Source: Dehalococcoidia bacterium
GTDB lineage: Bacteria; Chloroflexota; Dehalococcoidia; WHTO01
Direction: 5' to 3'
Assembly: GCA_009377665.1 (NCBI GenBank)
Contig: WHTO01000002.1
Location: 1-33,242, forward strand
DNA length: 33,242 nucleotides
Numbering within the stretch: position 1 is the first letter of the stretch; every line of letters starts with the position of its first letter. Made by a program: the position numbers and the translations under genes. This document shows positions 24,085 through 33,242 of this stretch, one piece after another. The notes under the pieces were generated by a model that was not told the DNA's origin, made no database searches, and was given only the letters and a program-made list of their open reading frames with translations.

Positions 24085-27000
24085 TCGATGCCTCTCATCT
24101 CGTCGATTGCCAGCCGCCCCGACCCCGCGCTCTTGCGCTCCTCGTCGGTAGCCACGCTGACGGCGCAAGCGTGCTTGAAATCGCAGAACTGGCAGTTATC
24201 GCCGCGCTTGTTTCGCGGTGTCCCTGTTCGAGGCACGAAGACCCCGCTCCTGGCCGACCGTGCGAGAAGGTCTATGATCCGGTCGAAGTCGTGCCTGCGG
24301 GCGCCCAGCGAAGCGCCCGAAAGCGTCACCACATTGGTCTTGGCCTCGCGATTGATGTGGCGATAGCTGGCGTCGACATCCTCCTCCGAGATGCCGAGCG
24401 CGTTCGCGGTCGCTATCAGGTAGACGGGGAGCTGCACCTGGCGGCCGCCCTCGAACGAGGCGTCTGGGCCTTTCGTTGTGGCTGTCGTGCGCCCCGACTT
24501 GTAATCGATTACACGGGCGGCGTCGGGGCTGCGGTCGATGCGGTCGATTCGACCCTGGATTCGAAAGATGACCCCTTCCTCCGTCTCAAGCAGCAACGGA
24601 TCCTGCCGCGAGCCAAAGGGATACTCCAGCGCATATGGGACGAAACGCTCCCCCGCGTCCGCCAGCTCCTCCTCCAGGAATCGCTCCAGGTCCTCCAGCA
24701 AGATCCTCTGGTTCGCCTTCCAACCGACGAACACGCCCGTCACGCCCTGCCTCTCGGCCGCCTCGAACTCGATGCGCGCCGCTTCGTGCAGCAGGTCCCC
24801 ATACTCGGCGCGGCGGTCGCGATCGAGCGGGAGCATCTTCAGTTCGATGAGGTTCTCGAAGAACCGCTGCAGGATGGCGTGGACGATGTTGCCTCGGTCC
24901 AGCGGAGAGAGCTCGGTGATCAGCTCCGGATCGTCGATCTCCTCAAGGCCCAGCAGGTGGCGCATGAAGAAGCGCTGGGGGCAGGTGGCGTAAGCTTCCA
25001 GAGCGGACGCTGACAACACCGCCCGGTCGAAGTGACTGGTGAGCGCTGGCACAACCGACGAGCCGGCAAGATTGCCGTCGTAGACCGTCAGCGCCGCGCT
25101 GGCGCGCGCCGCGTATCCCGCCTTCATGCGCCCGAAATGGGCGCTGACCTGTGATAGGTAGGCGACCGCGTCCTGGCGCGGCGCCGTGCGGGCGACCCGG
25201 ATGTCGTACTCGGCGACCGTCAACGCGTCGTCGTCAGGCACCAGCGGGTCCGGCTCACCCGGGGGTATCCCGCCGCTCTCCAGGCCAACTGACGACCGCT
25301 TGAGCGCCAGGTAGAACGCCGACGGATGCCGCGTCCGCGGCTTGTTCTCATCGAAGAGCGGGTAAGAGGCATAGAGCCTGCCGGCAGAACCAACAAGGTT
25401 GGAGAACAGCAGCCTCTCCTCCTCCAGGCCCAGCGCGGCGCGCGGGAGCCAGCGCTCCGTCGGCCTTGCCGACAATCGAGCGCGCTCGCCCTCGAGCAGC
25501 AGCGAGTCCTGGCGCTGCGGCGCCGGGAAGCTGCGCTCGGCCAGGCCGATGACGAACACGTGCTCGAACGCCGCCCCGCGCATGCTCCTGGGCTGCCCGA
25601 CAAAGATGTGGCCTCCCCCGAGGTGGCCGCGCTGGACGGCGAGGTCCTCGAGATACAGCCGCACCGTCTCGCTGAAGCGTTCAAACGCCAGCGGCGAGGC
25701 AATCGCGTCCAGGCGAGCCACGTGCTCCAGCGCCCGCTGGCAGGCCTCGTAACCATCGGCATGATCGAGGTAGCGGTCGGCCACCGCGATGACAGCCGCC
25801 ACGTGTTCGCTGTAGGTGCGGTCGTCGGCGAGCACGCCCAGGTCGCCGACGAAACGTTCGATGAAGGCTCGCAGCCTGCTTGCGTCTTCCACCTGGCGCT
25901 CCAGGGCTTCGCGGGAACTCTCATCAGCCCGCTCGAGCCGCCGCTTCACCTGCCGCTCGTATGCCTCTAGCCGCTCCTGCCACTGCTCCTGGCCGGCGAT
26001 GATGGCGGCGCGGCGCGTCAGCCACTCCCAGGTCTCGGGGCGGCCGCCCGCCAGCGATTCCAACGTCAACGGCGCATAGGTCGCGAACTCGACGATGTCG
26101 CTGCGCCTCAGGCCGGAGGCAACCAGCCCCAGCATCAAGAGCAGCGAGCGGCCCCAGCGCGTTTCCGCCGCCCGATCGCCATCGGCCTGGAAGAAACGCA
26201 GGCCGGCGGTCGAGAGCGCCTCGCCCAGCAGGCGCCCGTAGGGGTCCGCGCTGCGATAGACGATGGCAATGTCGTCGCAGCTGACGCCATCGCGAAGCAG
26301 CCCCAGCACACGACGGACCACGTGTTGGACCTCGCCGATTTCGTCGGGCGCCTCCACCAGCTCGATCGGTGCACCCGCCACCGGGTTGCGGGGCTCAACG
26401 AACAGCGACGCCGCGACCGTCTCCAGGGGCGTGCTGCCGCCGGCGAGCGCGTCGCGTTCGAAGCCATGACGGGCGAGCGACCCCAGCACGTGGGCGTTGT
26501 ACGATGAGCGACCGCACGCCTCGTCGGCCAACAGCGCCGTGACGTCCAACGTCGTCGCCAGCCGCGCCAGGGCCCCGGCCTGGAGCTCGGTGAAGTCGTG
26601 AAAGCCGTAGGCCACCATCCTGTCCGAGCCCAACCGGTCGGCCGCCTGCTCCGCCGAGTCGAGGGCGTTGCGAAACAGCTGCCGCACCGTCTGGTGGACC
26701 GCCTCGATCCGCTGTCCGGCCGCCTCGGCGACGGTGGCCAGGCTGAGGATGCGCTCGGCATCATATGGGCCGGCGGCATCCGTCCGGCGCACTCGCTCCG
26801 CAAGCGCCCGGAGGTCATCCGCGCTGACACCCGCGTTGGCAAGGTCGTCGATAACAGCCAGGAGCGCGCTGTGCAGGCCGGCATGGTCTGCCACTGCCTC
26901 GAAGTACCCTGGATGCTCCGCCAGCGTTTCCCTGATCGCCGCGAGCCACTCCAGCTCACCGGCCAGCGGACCGCTGCCGCCCATGGCCGTCAACTTGCGC

Positions 27001-27206
27001 AGCAACTCGACGAACGTCAGCAGGCGGACGTTGACGACCCCCTCGGACGCCAGCGCCAGCCGCCGCTGCAGGAGCAGGGCGACGAGGTAGCTGGGCACCA
27101 CGATGTTGACGGGGCCAAGCGGGTCAACAGCCCGCTGGCCGGCGATCTCCCGCTTCAACCAGTCGTCCAGCGCCGCGCGCGGGCCCGTGATGACGCGAGC
27201 GCTCAA
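24081..27206 (-). CDS. addB: AddB-type subunit, PD-(D/E)XK nuclease with iron-sulfur cluster
   Basis: A 1041-aa partner of AddA. The C-terminal nuclease is clear: Y-A-T-C-P-Q-R-F-F, G-R-I-D-R-I-D, then V-I-D-Y-K-S-G-R (catalytic D-x-K), Q-L-P-V-Y, and a final C-Q-F-C-D-F-K-H-A-C. The Cys in Y-A-T-C plus these three Cys match the four ligands of the AddB 4Fe-4S cluster. The middle is a degenerate helicase fold (for example V-F-V-I-G-L-A-E-R-S-F-P). The N-terminus reads V-I-T-G-P-R-A-A-L-D-D-W instead of a Walker A G-x-x-G-x-G-K-T, so this subunit probably does not bind ATP. Start is TTG 27204-27206, overlapping the WYL gene stop as TTGA, with no separate ribosome site, so translation is coupled. 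Confidence 0.88.
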   Translation of the reverse strand: MSARVITGPRAALDDWLKREIAGQRAVDPLGPVNIVVPSYLVALLLQRRLALASEGVVNVRLLTFVELLRKLTAMGGSGPLAGELEWLAAIRETLAEHPGYFEAVADHAGLHSALLAVIDDLANAGVSADDLRALAERVRRTDAAGPYDAERILSLATVAEAAGQRIEAVHQTVRQLFRNALDSAEQAADRLGSDRMVAYGFHDFTELQAGALARLATTLDVTALLADEACGRSSYNAHVLGSLARHGFERDALAGGSTPLETVAASLFVEPRNPVAGAPIELVEAPDEIGEVQHVVRRVLGLLRDGVSCDDIAIVYRSADPYGRLLGEALSTAGLRFFQADGDRAAETRWGRSLLLMLGLVASGLRRSDIVEFATYAPLTLESLAGGRPETWEWLTRRAAIIAGQEQWQERLEAYERQVKRRLERADESSREALERQVEDASRLRAFIERFVGDLGVLADDRTYSEHVAAVIAVADRYLDHADGYEACQRALEHVARLDAIASPLAFERFSETVRLYLEDLAVQRGHLGGGHIFVGQPRSMRGAAFEHVFVIGLAERSFPAPQRQDSLLLEGERARLSARPTERWLPRAALGLEEERLLFSNLVGSAGRLYASYPLFDENKPRTRHPSAFYLALKRSSVGLESGGIPPGEPDPLVPDDDALTVAEYDIRVARTAPRQDAVAYLSQVSAHFGRMKAGYAARASAALTVYDGNLAGSSVVPALTSHFDRAVLSASALEAYATCPQRFFMRHLLGLEEIDDPELITELSPLDRGNIVHAILQRFFENLIELKMLPLDRDRRAEYGDLLHEAARIEFEAAERQGVTGVFVGWKANQRILLEDLERFLEEELADAGERFVPYALEYPFGSRQDPLLLETEEGVIFRIQGRIDRIDRSPDAARVIDYKSGRTTATTKGPDASFEGGRQVQLPVYLIATANALGISEEDVDASYRHINREAKTNVVTLSGASLGARRHDFDRIIDLLARSARSGVFVPRTGTPRNKRGDNCQFCDFKHACAVSVATDEERKSAGSGRLAIDEMRGID

Positions 27207-28162
27207 CTGTACATGCTCAGCGCCCGCCCGGCGTCGGCGGCAAACTGGTCTCGCAGCTCAGCCGGCATCAGCACCTCTACCTCTGGCCCCCAGCTCCGGA
27301 TCCACGAAGCCACCTCCACCGTGTCGCTCACCGTCAACCTGACGAGGTACGAGCCGTCGGGCTGCCTCTCGATCACCTGGCTGGGGTGCCACTGCGCCTC
27401 GAGCAGGCGCTCGGCCACGGCACGCGAGAAGCGCAGGATCACGTCCTTCTTCTCGCCGCCGATCCAGACGCCCCAGGCCGGGCCCAGGACCGATTCGATG
27501 CTGAAGTCGTCGGGCATCTCGAACGAGTAGGCGAGGAGCCGGGCCTCGTGCGCGCGCTCGATCTTGAAGACCCTGATCGACTTGTGCGTGTGCGAGAACC
27601 CGATCACATACGTCGAGAAGCCCGTCCCCGGCTCGATGAAATAAGGCTCCAAATCGACCTGCGACTCGTTGCCCCGCGCCGACCGATACGAGAAGCTCAC
27701 GCGGCGCGCCCGCGCCCAACCCTGCGTTAACACCCGCATGGTCTCCGAGAATGCCGGATTTGCCGCCCTGTCCGCAAGCGTCGTCACCGCCTCGGCGACC
27801 CTCCGCGCCATCGGCGCCGGCAGGATCTCGCCCAGCTTGCTCAGGCTCGTCAGCACGTCGGGGTCCTGTTCGTCCGTGTAGCGGGTGTACAGGCGCAGGG
27901 CCAGGTAGAGCGCCCGCGCCTCATCAACCGAGAGTCCGAGGGGCGCCAGGCGGGCGCTGCGGTCGACGCTGTAGCGGCCACCCTGGGCCAGCACCGGCAC
28001 GCCGAGCTCCGACTCGAGCACCGCCAGGTCGCGCTGGATCGTGCGCTGCCCGACGCCCAGCATCCTCGCCAGTTCGCTCGTCGAATAGCCACGAGGCGAA
28101 CGGTACAGTATTTCGTTGAGCCTTTGCAGGCGGGCGGCGCGGCGCGCAGGTTCGGCAACCAT
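27203..28162 (-). CDS. WYL-domain transcriptional regulator
   Basis: A 319-aa regulator from ATG 28160-28162, chosen because GAGGAG lies six bases upstream; two upstream ATGs (codons at 28198 and 28219) have no such site. Order: HTH_11-type winged helix (about 10-60, with S-T-S-E-L-A-R-M-L-G-V and R-T-I-Q-R-D-L), linker helices, a WYL domain (about 145-215; the namesake reads T-Y-V in a context of F-S-T-Y-V-I-G-F, then R-V-F-K-I-E-R), and a C-terminal WCX extension (about 240-319). WYL domains bind nucleic acids or nucleotides and often control DNA-damage and phage-defence genes, for example PafBC. It is first in the WYL-addB-addA operon (TTGA overlap), so autoregulation of AddAB is inferred. 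Confidence 0.88.
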   Translation of the reverse strand: MVAEPARRAARLQRLNEILYRSPRGYSTSELARMLGVGQRTIQRDLAVLESELGVPVLAQGGRYSVDRSARLAPLGLSVDEARALYLALRLYTRYTDEQDPDVLTSLSKLGEILPAPMARRVAEAVTTLADRAANPAFSETMRVLTQGWARARRVSFSYRSARGNESQVDLEPYFIEPGTGFSTYVIGFSHTHKSIRVFKIERAHEARLLAYSFEMPDDFSIESVLGPAWGVWIGGEKKDVILRFSRAVAERLLEAQWHPSQVIERQPDGSYLVRLTVSDTVEVASWIRSWGPEVEVLMPAELRDQFAADAGRALSMYS

Positions 28163-28223
28163 CGAGTACTCCTCAGCTTTTCCCGTCAGTGATGCCATGA
28201 TGCCTGAACCGCGCGTCAATTAC

Positions 28224-28249
28224 TGTCGCGTGCCGCAGAGTGCGCGACA
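28224..28249. promoter_or_regulatory. Inverted repeat in the WYL/moaA divergent gap, candidate operator
   Basis: TGTCGCG (28224-28230) and CGCGACA (28243-28249) are perfect complements separated by 12 bases. It lies 62 bases upstream of the WYL start and just upstream of a TTGACG (-35-like) on the - strand at 28219-28214, and next to TATAGT at 28254-28259 on the + strand, upstream of moaA. The centre-to-centre spacing of the half-sites suits a dimeric regulator such as the WYL protein, by inference. Confidence 0.5.
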
Positions 28250-28359
28250 CTTCTATAGTTGTCCGGACATTCACGGGGTTCGCTCGATGCGACACCGTGC
28301 TCAACGCAGCCAGGCCGGCCGGCGGGCAGCCCGACCCCCGCGCTCGCTAGGATGCAAGC

Positions 28360-29373
28360 GTGGCGTCCGTCTTAAAAGACCTGCTCGGGAGACCGCTGCG
28401 CGACCTGCGCATCTCGGTCACCGACCGCTGCAACTTCCGTTGCACCTATTGCATGCCGAAGGAGGTCTTCGGCAAGGAGTTCCAGTTCCTGCCGCGCGCC
28501 GGCCTCCTGACCTTTGAGGAGATCACCAGGCTGTCGCGCATCTTCATCAGCCAGGGCGTGAGGAAGCTGCGCATCACCGGCGGCGAGCCACTCCTGCGCC
28601 GCGACCTGCCGCGCCTGGTCGCCCAGCTCAGGGCCATCGACAAGGGCGTCGACCTGACCCTGACGACCAACGGCTCGCTCCTCAAGGAGCAGGCCCACGA
28701 CCTCAAGGCCGCCGGCCTGAGCCGCATCACGGTCAGCCTGGACTCCCTCGATGACGCCGTTTTCAGGGCCATGAACGACGTTGATTTTCCCGTGACCCGG
28801 GTGCTCGACGGCATCGAGGCGGCGAGGGCAGCGGGCCTCGTGCCGATCAAGATCAACACCGTCGTCAAGCGCGGCGTCAACGACGACCATGTGGTGGACC
28901 TCGCCCGCCACTTCCGCGGCACGGGGTTCACCGTCCGCTTCATCGAGTACATGGATGTCGGCAGCACAAACGGCTGGCGCCTCGACGATGTCGTGCCGGC
29001 CGCAGAAGTGATCCAGAGGATCAGCGCCGAGATGCCCCTTGAGCCCCTCGATTCCCAGTACCGGGGCGAGGTAGCCGAGCGCTGGCGCTATCGCGACGGC
29101 GGCGGCGAGGTCGGTGTCATCGCCTCCGTCACCCAGCCCTTCTGCCAGGACTGCACGCGCGCCCGCCTGTCGGCCGATGGCGCCCTCTACACCTGCCTCT
29201 TTGCGACGACCGGGCAGGACCTCCGCTCGCTGCTGCGCAATGGCGCCACCGACGACGATATCGTCGCGACCCTTGCCACGATCTGGGGCCGTCGCGACGA
29301 CCGCTACTCCGAGATCCGCTCCGAGGAGACTGCAGGGGCCGCCAGGGTAGAGATGTCCCGCATCGGCGGCTGA
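28360..29373 (+). CDS. moaA: GTP 3',8-cyclase MoaA (radical SAM, molybdenum cofactor)
   Basis: First step of molybdenum cofactor synthesis: converts GTP to 3',8-cyclo-7,8-dihydro-GTP by radical S-adenosylmethionine chemistry. The 337-aa protein has the SAM cluster motif C-N-F-R-C-T-Y-C (Cys24, 28, 31), the I-T-G-G-E-P-L-L segment, and a second cluster in the C-terminal part (C-Q-D-C, then C-L near residue 285). It ends in Gly-Gly, the conserved tail MoaA needs for activity. Start GTG 28360-28362 has AGGA seven bases upstream. No other moa genes lie in the window, so the pathway is dispersed. It diverges from the WYL regulator. Confidence 0.94.
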   Translation: MASVLKDLLGRPLRDLRISVTDRCNFRCTYCMPKEVFGKEFQFLPRAGLLTFEEITRLSRIFISQGVRKLRITGGEPLLRRDLPRLVAQLRAIDKGVDLTLTTNGSLLKEQAHDLKAAGLSRITVSLDSLDDAVFRAMNDVDFPVTRVLDGIEAARAAGLVPIKINTVVKRGVNDDHVVDLARHFRGTGFTVRFIEYMDVGSTNGWRLDDVVPAAEVIQRISAEMPLEPLDSQYRGEVAERWRYRDGGGEVGVIASVTQPFCQDCTRARLSADGALYTCLFATTGQDLRSLLRNGATDDDIVATLATIWGRRDDRYSEIRSEETAGAARVEMSRIGG

Positions 29374-29478
29374 CCGCCTGTCGGTGCGCCTGATTCCCGT
29401 GGGGTGAGGGCAGGCCTCTCCCACAGGCCGTTCTCCTACGCCATCGACGCTCAGCCCTGCGTTAGGGGCCGGCAACCG

Positions 29479-29484
29479 TATAAT
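29479..29484 (+). promoter_or_regulatory. Consensus -10 box, candidate rpsB operon promoter
   Basis: TATAAT is a perfect -10 hexamer 105 bases upstream of the rpsB start. No TTGACA-like -35 is visible at the right distance. Transcription would start near 29491 and read the hairpin at 29521-29538. Confidence 0.5.
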
Positions 29485-29520
29485 TAGCGGAGTAACCAGA
29501 ATCTCGCCCCAATCTCCAGG

Positions 29521-29546
29521 GGTGCCCGCGCGGGCACCTTCTTTTT
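29521..29546 (+). terminator. Intrinsic terminator/attenuator in the rpsB leader
   Basis: GGTGCCCGC pairs with GCGGGCACC across 29521-29538 (a perfect 18-bp palindrome), followed by TTCTTTTT at 29539-29546: the classic terminator form. It sits after the TATAAT box and 42 bases before rpsB. CCCC at 29507-29510 can pair with GGGG at 29519-29522, which would take bases from the stem. It could end moaA transcripts or attenuate rpsB-tsf-pyrH-frr-uppS. Confidence 0.7.
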
Positions 29547-29588
29547 GCGGGCGATCCTGGCCTACCTGATTCAAGGAGGCAATCGAAT

Positions 29589-30564
29589 ATGGCAGCACCA
29601 TCAGTTTCCATGAAGGCCCTGCTCGAAGCAGGCGTCCACTTCGGCCACCAGACACGGCGCTGGGATCCACGCATGCGGCGCTTCATCTTTACCGAGCGCA
29701 ACGGCATCCACATCCTCGACCTGCAGCAAACCGTTGGCCGCCTGCAGGCCGCGATGGACTTCGCGCGTGACACCGCCGCCGACGGCGGCCTGGTCCTGTT
29801 CGTCGGTACCAAGAAGCAGGCCGTCGAGACCATCGAGCAGGAAGCCACCCGCGCCGGCATGCCCTACGTCACCAACCGCTGGCTCGGCGGTACGCTGACC
29901 AACTTCAACACCATTCAATCGCGGATCGACCACCTGGCGCGCCTCGAGAACCAGAAGTCGCGCGGCGAGTTCGAGCGGCTGATCAAGAAGGAAGCGCTCC
30001 TCCTCGACGAAGAGATCGTGCGCCTCAACCGCTTCTTCGGCGGCATCAAGGAGATGCAGAGGCCCCCCGCCGCCCTCTACGTCGTCGACTGCGTCAAGGA
30101 GCACATCGCGATCGCCGAGGCCCTGCGCCTGGGCATCCCGATCGTGGCCATGGTCGACACCAACTGCAACCCGGACGAGATTGACTACCCCGTGCCCTCG
30201 AACGATGACGCCATCAGGGCCATCAAGCTAATCACGGCCCGGATCGCCGACGCCATCGTCGAAGGCACGCGCATGCGCGAGTTCGCCGAGGAGGCAGGCC
30301 TCGAAGCCGAAGACATGACACTCGAAGAGTACGCCGAGGGCTACTCCGCCTCGCCCGACGACAGCGGCCCCGAGACGCCTCCGGCCGAAGGCGAGGCGCC
30401 CGCCGAGGCTGAGGCGCCCCTGGACCCGGCCGAGGAGCTGGCGCGCACGCGAGCCGAGCTGGCACGGGCGCGTGCCGAGCTGGCCCGGGCCAAGCACGAG
30501 GCCGCACAGGTCGTCGGGGGACAGGGCGACACCACCACCACCACAAGTGACCAGGAGACGAGCG

Positions 30565-30581
<17 letters not shown>
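29589..30581 (+). CDS. rpsB: 30S ribosomal protein S2 with long C-terminal extension
   Basis: Ribosomal small-subunit protein of 330 aa; typical S2 is about 230-260 aa. The core (about 1-225) shows [10 protein letters not shown] near the start, [27 protein letters not shown], and [12 protein letters not shown]. From about 245 an acidic Pro/Ala/Glu-rich linker leads into three 7-residue E-L-A-R-x-R-A repeats (283-303), a predicted helix or coiled coil, then a Thr/Ser/Asn-rich tail. Start ATG has AAGGAGG nine bases upstream. The leader holds an attenuator-like hairpin. The end overlaps tsf by 17 bases. Confidence 0.96.
30435..30497 (+). repeat. Three imperfect 21-bp direct repeats inside rpsB
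   Basis: Three units at 30435-30455, 30456-30476 and 30477-30497, each beginning GAGCTGGC, encode the E-L-A-R-x-R-A heptads. They probably arose by in-frame duplication. Confidence 0.8.
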
Positions 30582-31849
<1,268 letters not shown>

Positions 31850-31905
31850 CCTGGCAACCCCCAATCGCGGAGTCGCATCTATCCTTGAGCACGGGAGGGA
31901 CATCC

Positions 31906-32463
31906 GTGATTAACGACGTACTGGCTGACGCCCGCGACCGCATGGGCAAAGCGATCGAAGCGACCAGGCGGGAGTTTGGTGGAGTGCGCACCGGCCGCGC
32001 CAATCCGAGCCTGGTAGAGAACATCAAGGTTGACTACTACGGCACTCCGACGCTCATCAAGCAGCTAGCCAACATCAACGTCCCCGAGGCGCGCCTGCTG
32101 ACGCTCCAGGTCTACGACAAGGGCGCAGTCGGCGCCGTCGAGAAGGCCTTGCGCTCGGCCAACCTTGGCCTGAACCCGGCCAACGATGGCAACCTGATCA
32201 GGCTGGCCATCCCCCAACTCACCGAGCAACGACGCAAGGAGCTCGTGAAGATGGTCCACGGTAAGGCGGAGGAGGGCCGAGTGTCCGTGCGCAACGTGCG
32301 CCGCGACGCCATGGAGCGCATCCGCCAGGCGCGCAAGGACAAGGAGGTCGGGGAGGACGACGAGAAGCGCGCCGAGGGCGAGCTGCAGAAGCTCACCGAC
32401 CAGTTCGTCAAGGACATCGACCGGCTGAGTCACGAGAAAGAGGCCGAGGTCCTGGAGGTCTGA
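31906..32463 (+). CDS. frr: Ribosome recycling factor
   Basis: Splits post-termination ribosomes with EF-G. From GTG 31906-31908, with GGGAGGG six bases upstream, it is 185 aa, the usual length. Typical segments: F-G-G-V-R-T-G-R-A-N-P-S-L near residue 23-35, V-D-Y-Y-G-T-P-T near 41-48, and in the C-terminal half R-R-K-E-L-V-K and V-R-N-V-R-R-D-A. An in-frame TTG seven codons upstream would overlap this ribosome site. It lies 56 bases after pyrH and two bases before uppS. Confidence 0.96.
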   Translation: MINDVLADARDRMGKAIEATRREFGGVRTGRANPSLVENIKVDYYGTPTLIKQLANINVPEARLLTLQVYDKGAVGAVEKALRSANLGLNPANDGNLIRLAIPQLTEQRRKELVKMVHGKAEEGRVSVRNVRRDAMERIRQARKDKEVGEDDEKRAEGELQKLTDQFVKDIDRLSHEKEAEVLEV

Positions 32464-32465
32464 CG

Positions 32466-33221
32466 TTGCCCAGCCCGTCCCGCGCCAGCACGACGCACCC
32501 CGTGGATCCAGCTGAGAACGGCTGCGCCCCGCCGCCTCCCCAGCACGTGGCCATCATCATGGACGGTAACGGGCGCTGGGCCCGCGCCCGCGGCAAGGAT
32601 CGCAACTTCGGCCACCGCGCCGGTACCGAGAACATCCGCAACATCATCCGCCTCTTCGGCGAGTGCGACGTGCGCTACCTGACCCTTTACGCTTTCTCGA
32701 CCGAAAACTGGTCGCGTCCGAAGAGCGAGGTCCGGGCCCTGACCAGGCTGATCGGGCAGGTGTTGAAGCGCGAGGTCAAGAAGATGCATCGTGAGGGGGT
32801 GCGCCTGCACCACATCGGCCGCCTCGACGCCCTCGACGAGGGGCTGCGGCGGCAGGTGCAGGACGCGATAGAGCTGACGAAGGACAACGAGCGCATAAAC
32901 GTCGTGCTGGCCTGGAACTACGGCGGACGCGGCGAGATCGTGGACGCCGTCAGGCAGCTAATCACCGAAGGTATGGGCGCCGAAGCGATAGACGAGCAGG
33001 CCATTGAAAGTCGCCTCTACACCAGCGGCCTACCCGACCCCGACCTCGTCATCCGCACAGCCGGCGAGATGCGGCTGTCCAACTTTCTCGTCTGGCAGGC
33101 GGCCTACGCCGAGTTCTGGTCGACGCCAACGTTGTGGCCGGATTTCGGCGCCGCCGAGATCGACGCCGCCCTCAGCGCCTACGCCGAGCGCACGCGCAAA
33201 TTCGGCGCCGTCGTCGAGTGA
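32466..33221 (+). CDS. uppS: Isoprenyl transferase (undecaprenyl diphosphate synthase)
   Basis: cis-Prenyltransferase that extends farnesyl diphosphate with isopentenyl diphosphate to the lipid carrier for cell-wall polymers. TTG at 32466-32468 has GGAGG seven bases upstream and gives 251 aa. Motifs: I-I-M-D-G-N-G-R-W-A (Asp33 catalytic), L-Y-A-F-S-T-E-N-W, A-W-N-Y-G-G-R, and D-L-V-I-R-T-A-G-E-M-R-L-S-N-F-L-V-W-Q near 195-213. Here the usual R-T-S-G-E has Ala for Ser. It uses isoprenoids from the MEP pathway (dxr at 2690-3829). cdsA, usually next, is elsewhere in the window. Confidence 0.95.
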   Translation: MPSPSRASTTHPVDPAENGCAPPPPQHVAIIMDGNGRWARARGKDRNFGHRAGTENIRNIIRLFGECDVRYLTLYAFSTENWSRPKSEVRALTRLIGQVLKREVKKMHREGVRLHHIGRLDALDEGLRRQVQDAIELTKDNERINVVLAWNYGGRGEIVDAVRQLITEGMGAEAIDEQAIESRLYTSGLPDPDLVIRTAGEMRLSNFLVWQAAYAEFWSTPTLWPDFGAAEIDAALSAYAERTRKFGAVVE

Positions 33222-33242
33222 TGCGGGTCAGCGCCACCACGC
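33221..33242 (+). CDS. Possible next gene of the rpsB-uppS operon, cut by the window edge
   Basis: ATG at 33221-33223 shares its A with the uppS stop (TGATG) and opens a frame (M-R-V-S-A-T-T) to the window end. The overlap pattern resembles others here. Too short to identify. cdsA is already present at 3814-4641, so this may be a second family member or another gene. Confidence 0.35.

Noticed and set aside
28372-29670. 432-codon open frame antisense to moaA and the rpsB start
   Set aside because: Overlaps a clear moaA and the rpsB leader on the opposite strand, with no family features.

Overview
This is a GC-rich bacterial chromosome segment, densely packed, with many 4-bp start/stop overlaps and frequent GTG and TTG starts. 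A GC-rich member of the Chloroflexota (Dehalococcoidia-like) is my best guess. It rests on the very short EF-Ts (about 167 aa), the MEP-pathway gene dxr, and the linked uppS, cdsA and rseP families. No marker gene settles the taxonomy, so this is inference.

Layout. Bases 1-1100 are a mobile-element scar: the end of one IS481-type transposase on the + strand, then the first third of another on the - strand joined to the tail of an unrelated gene. Bases 1093-4641 (- strand) hold cdsA-dxr-rseP, coupled by overlaps, followed by an fmdB-type zinc-ribbon gene. Bases 4642-4967 are a repeat- and hairpin-rich non-coding stretch with a terminator. Bases 4968-11248 look like a cell-surface polysaccharide locus: a coiled-coil protein, a processive GT2 synthase and a Tat-exported DUF2334 deacetylase-like protein on the - strand, and a membrane-anchored GH113-like glycosidase diverging on the + strand. 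They share a 430-bp intergenic region with nested inverted repeats. Bases 11386-16059 hold a class II aldolase, an MFS exporter, a 59-aa protein, tRNA-Val and a site-2 protease with CBS domains. Bases 16052-18288 are pcrA, with a 1-base frameshift that detaches its C-terminal domain. Next come a membrane zinc-ribbon protein, a BioD-like/DRTGG protein and tRNA-Phe. Bases 19969-28162 (- strand) form a WYL regulator - addB - addA - atypical response regulator cluster. Then moaA and the translation/envelope operon rpsB-tsf-pyrH-frr-uppS on the + strand, with an attenuator-like hairpin before rpsB.

How the genes fit together. uppS makes undecaprenyl diphosphate from MEP-pathway isoprenoids (dxr), cdsA makes CDP-diacylglycerol, and rseP cleaves membrane proteins. 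These genes are usually contiguous, but here they lie about 28 kb apart on opposite strands. The strongest candidates for undescribed biology are the four-gene polysaccharide divergon, the WYL-controlled AddAB operon with its degenerate regulator, and the attenuator-like rpsB leader. Functions are inferred from motifs read by eye; no database search was run.
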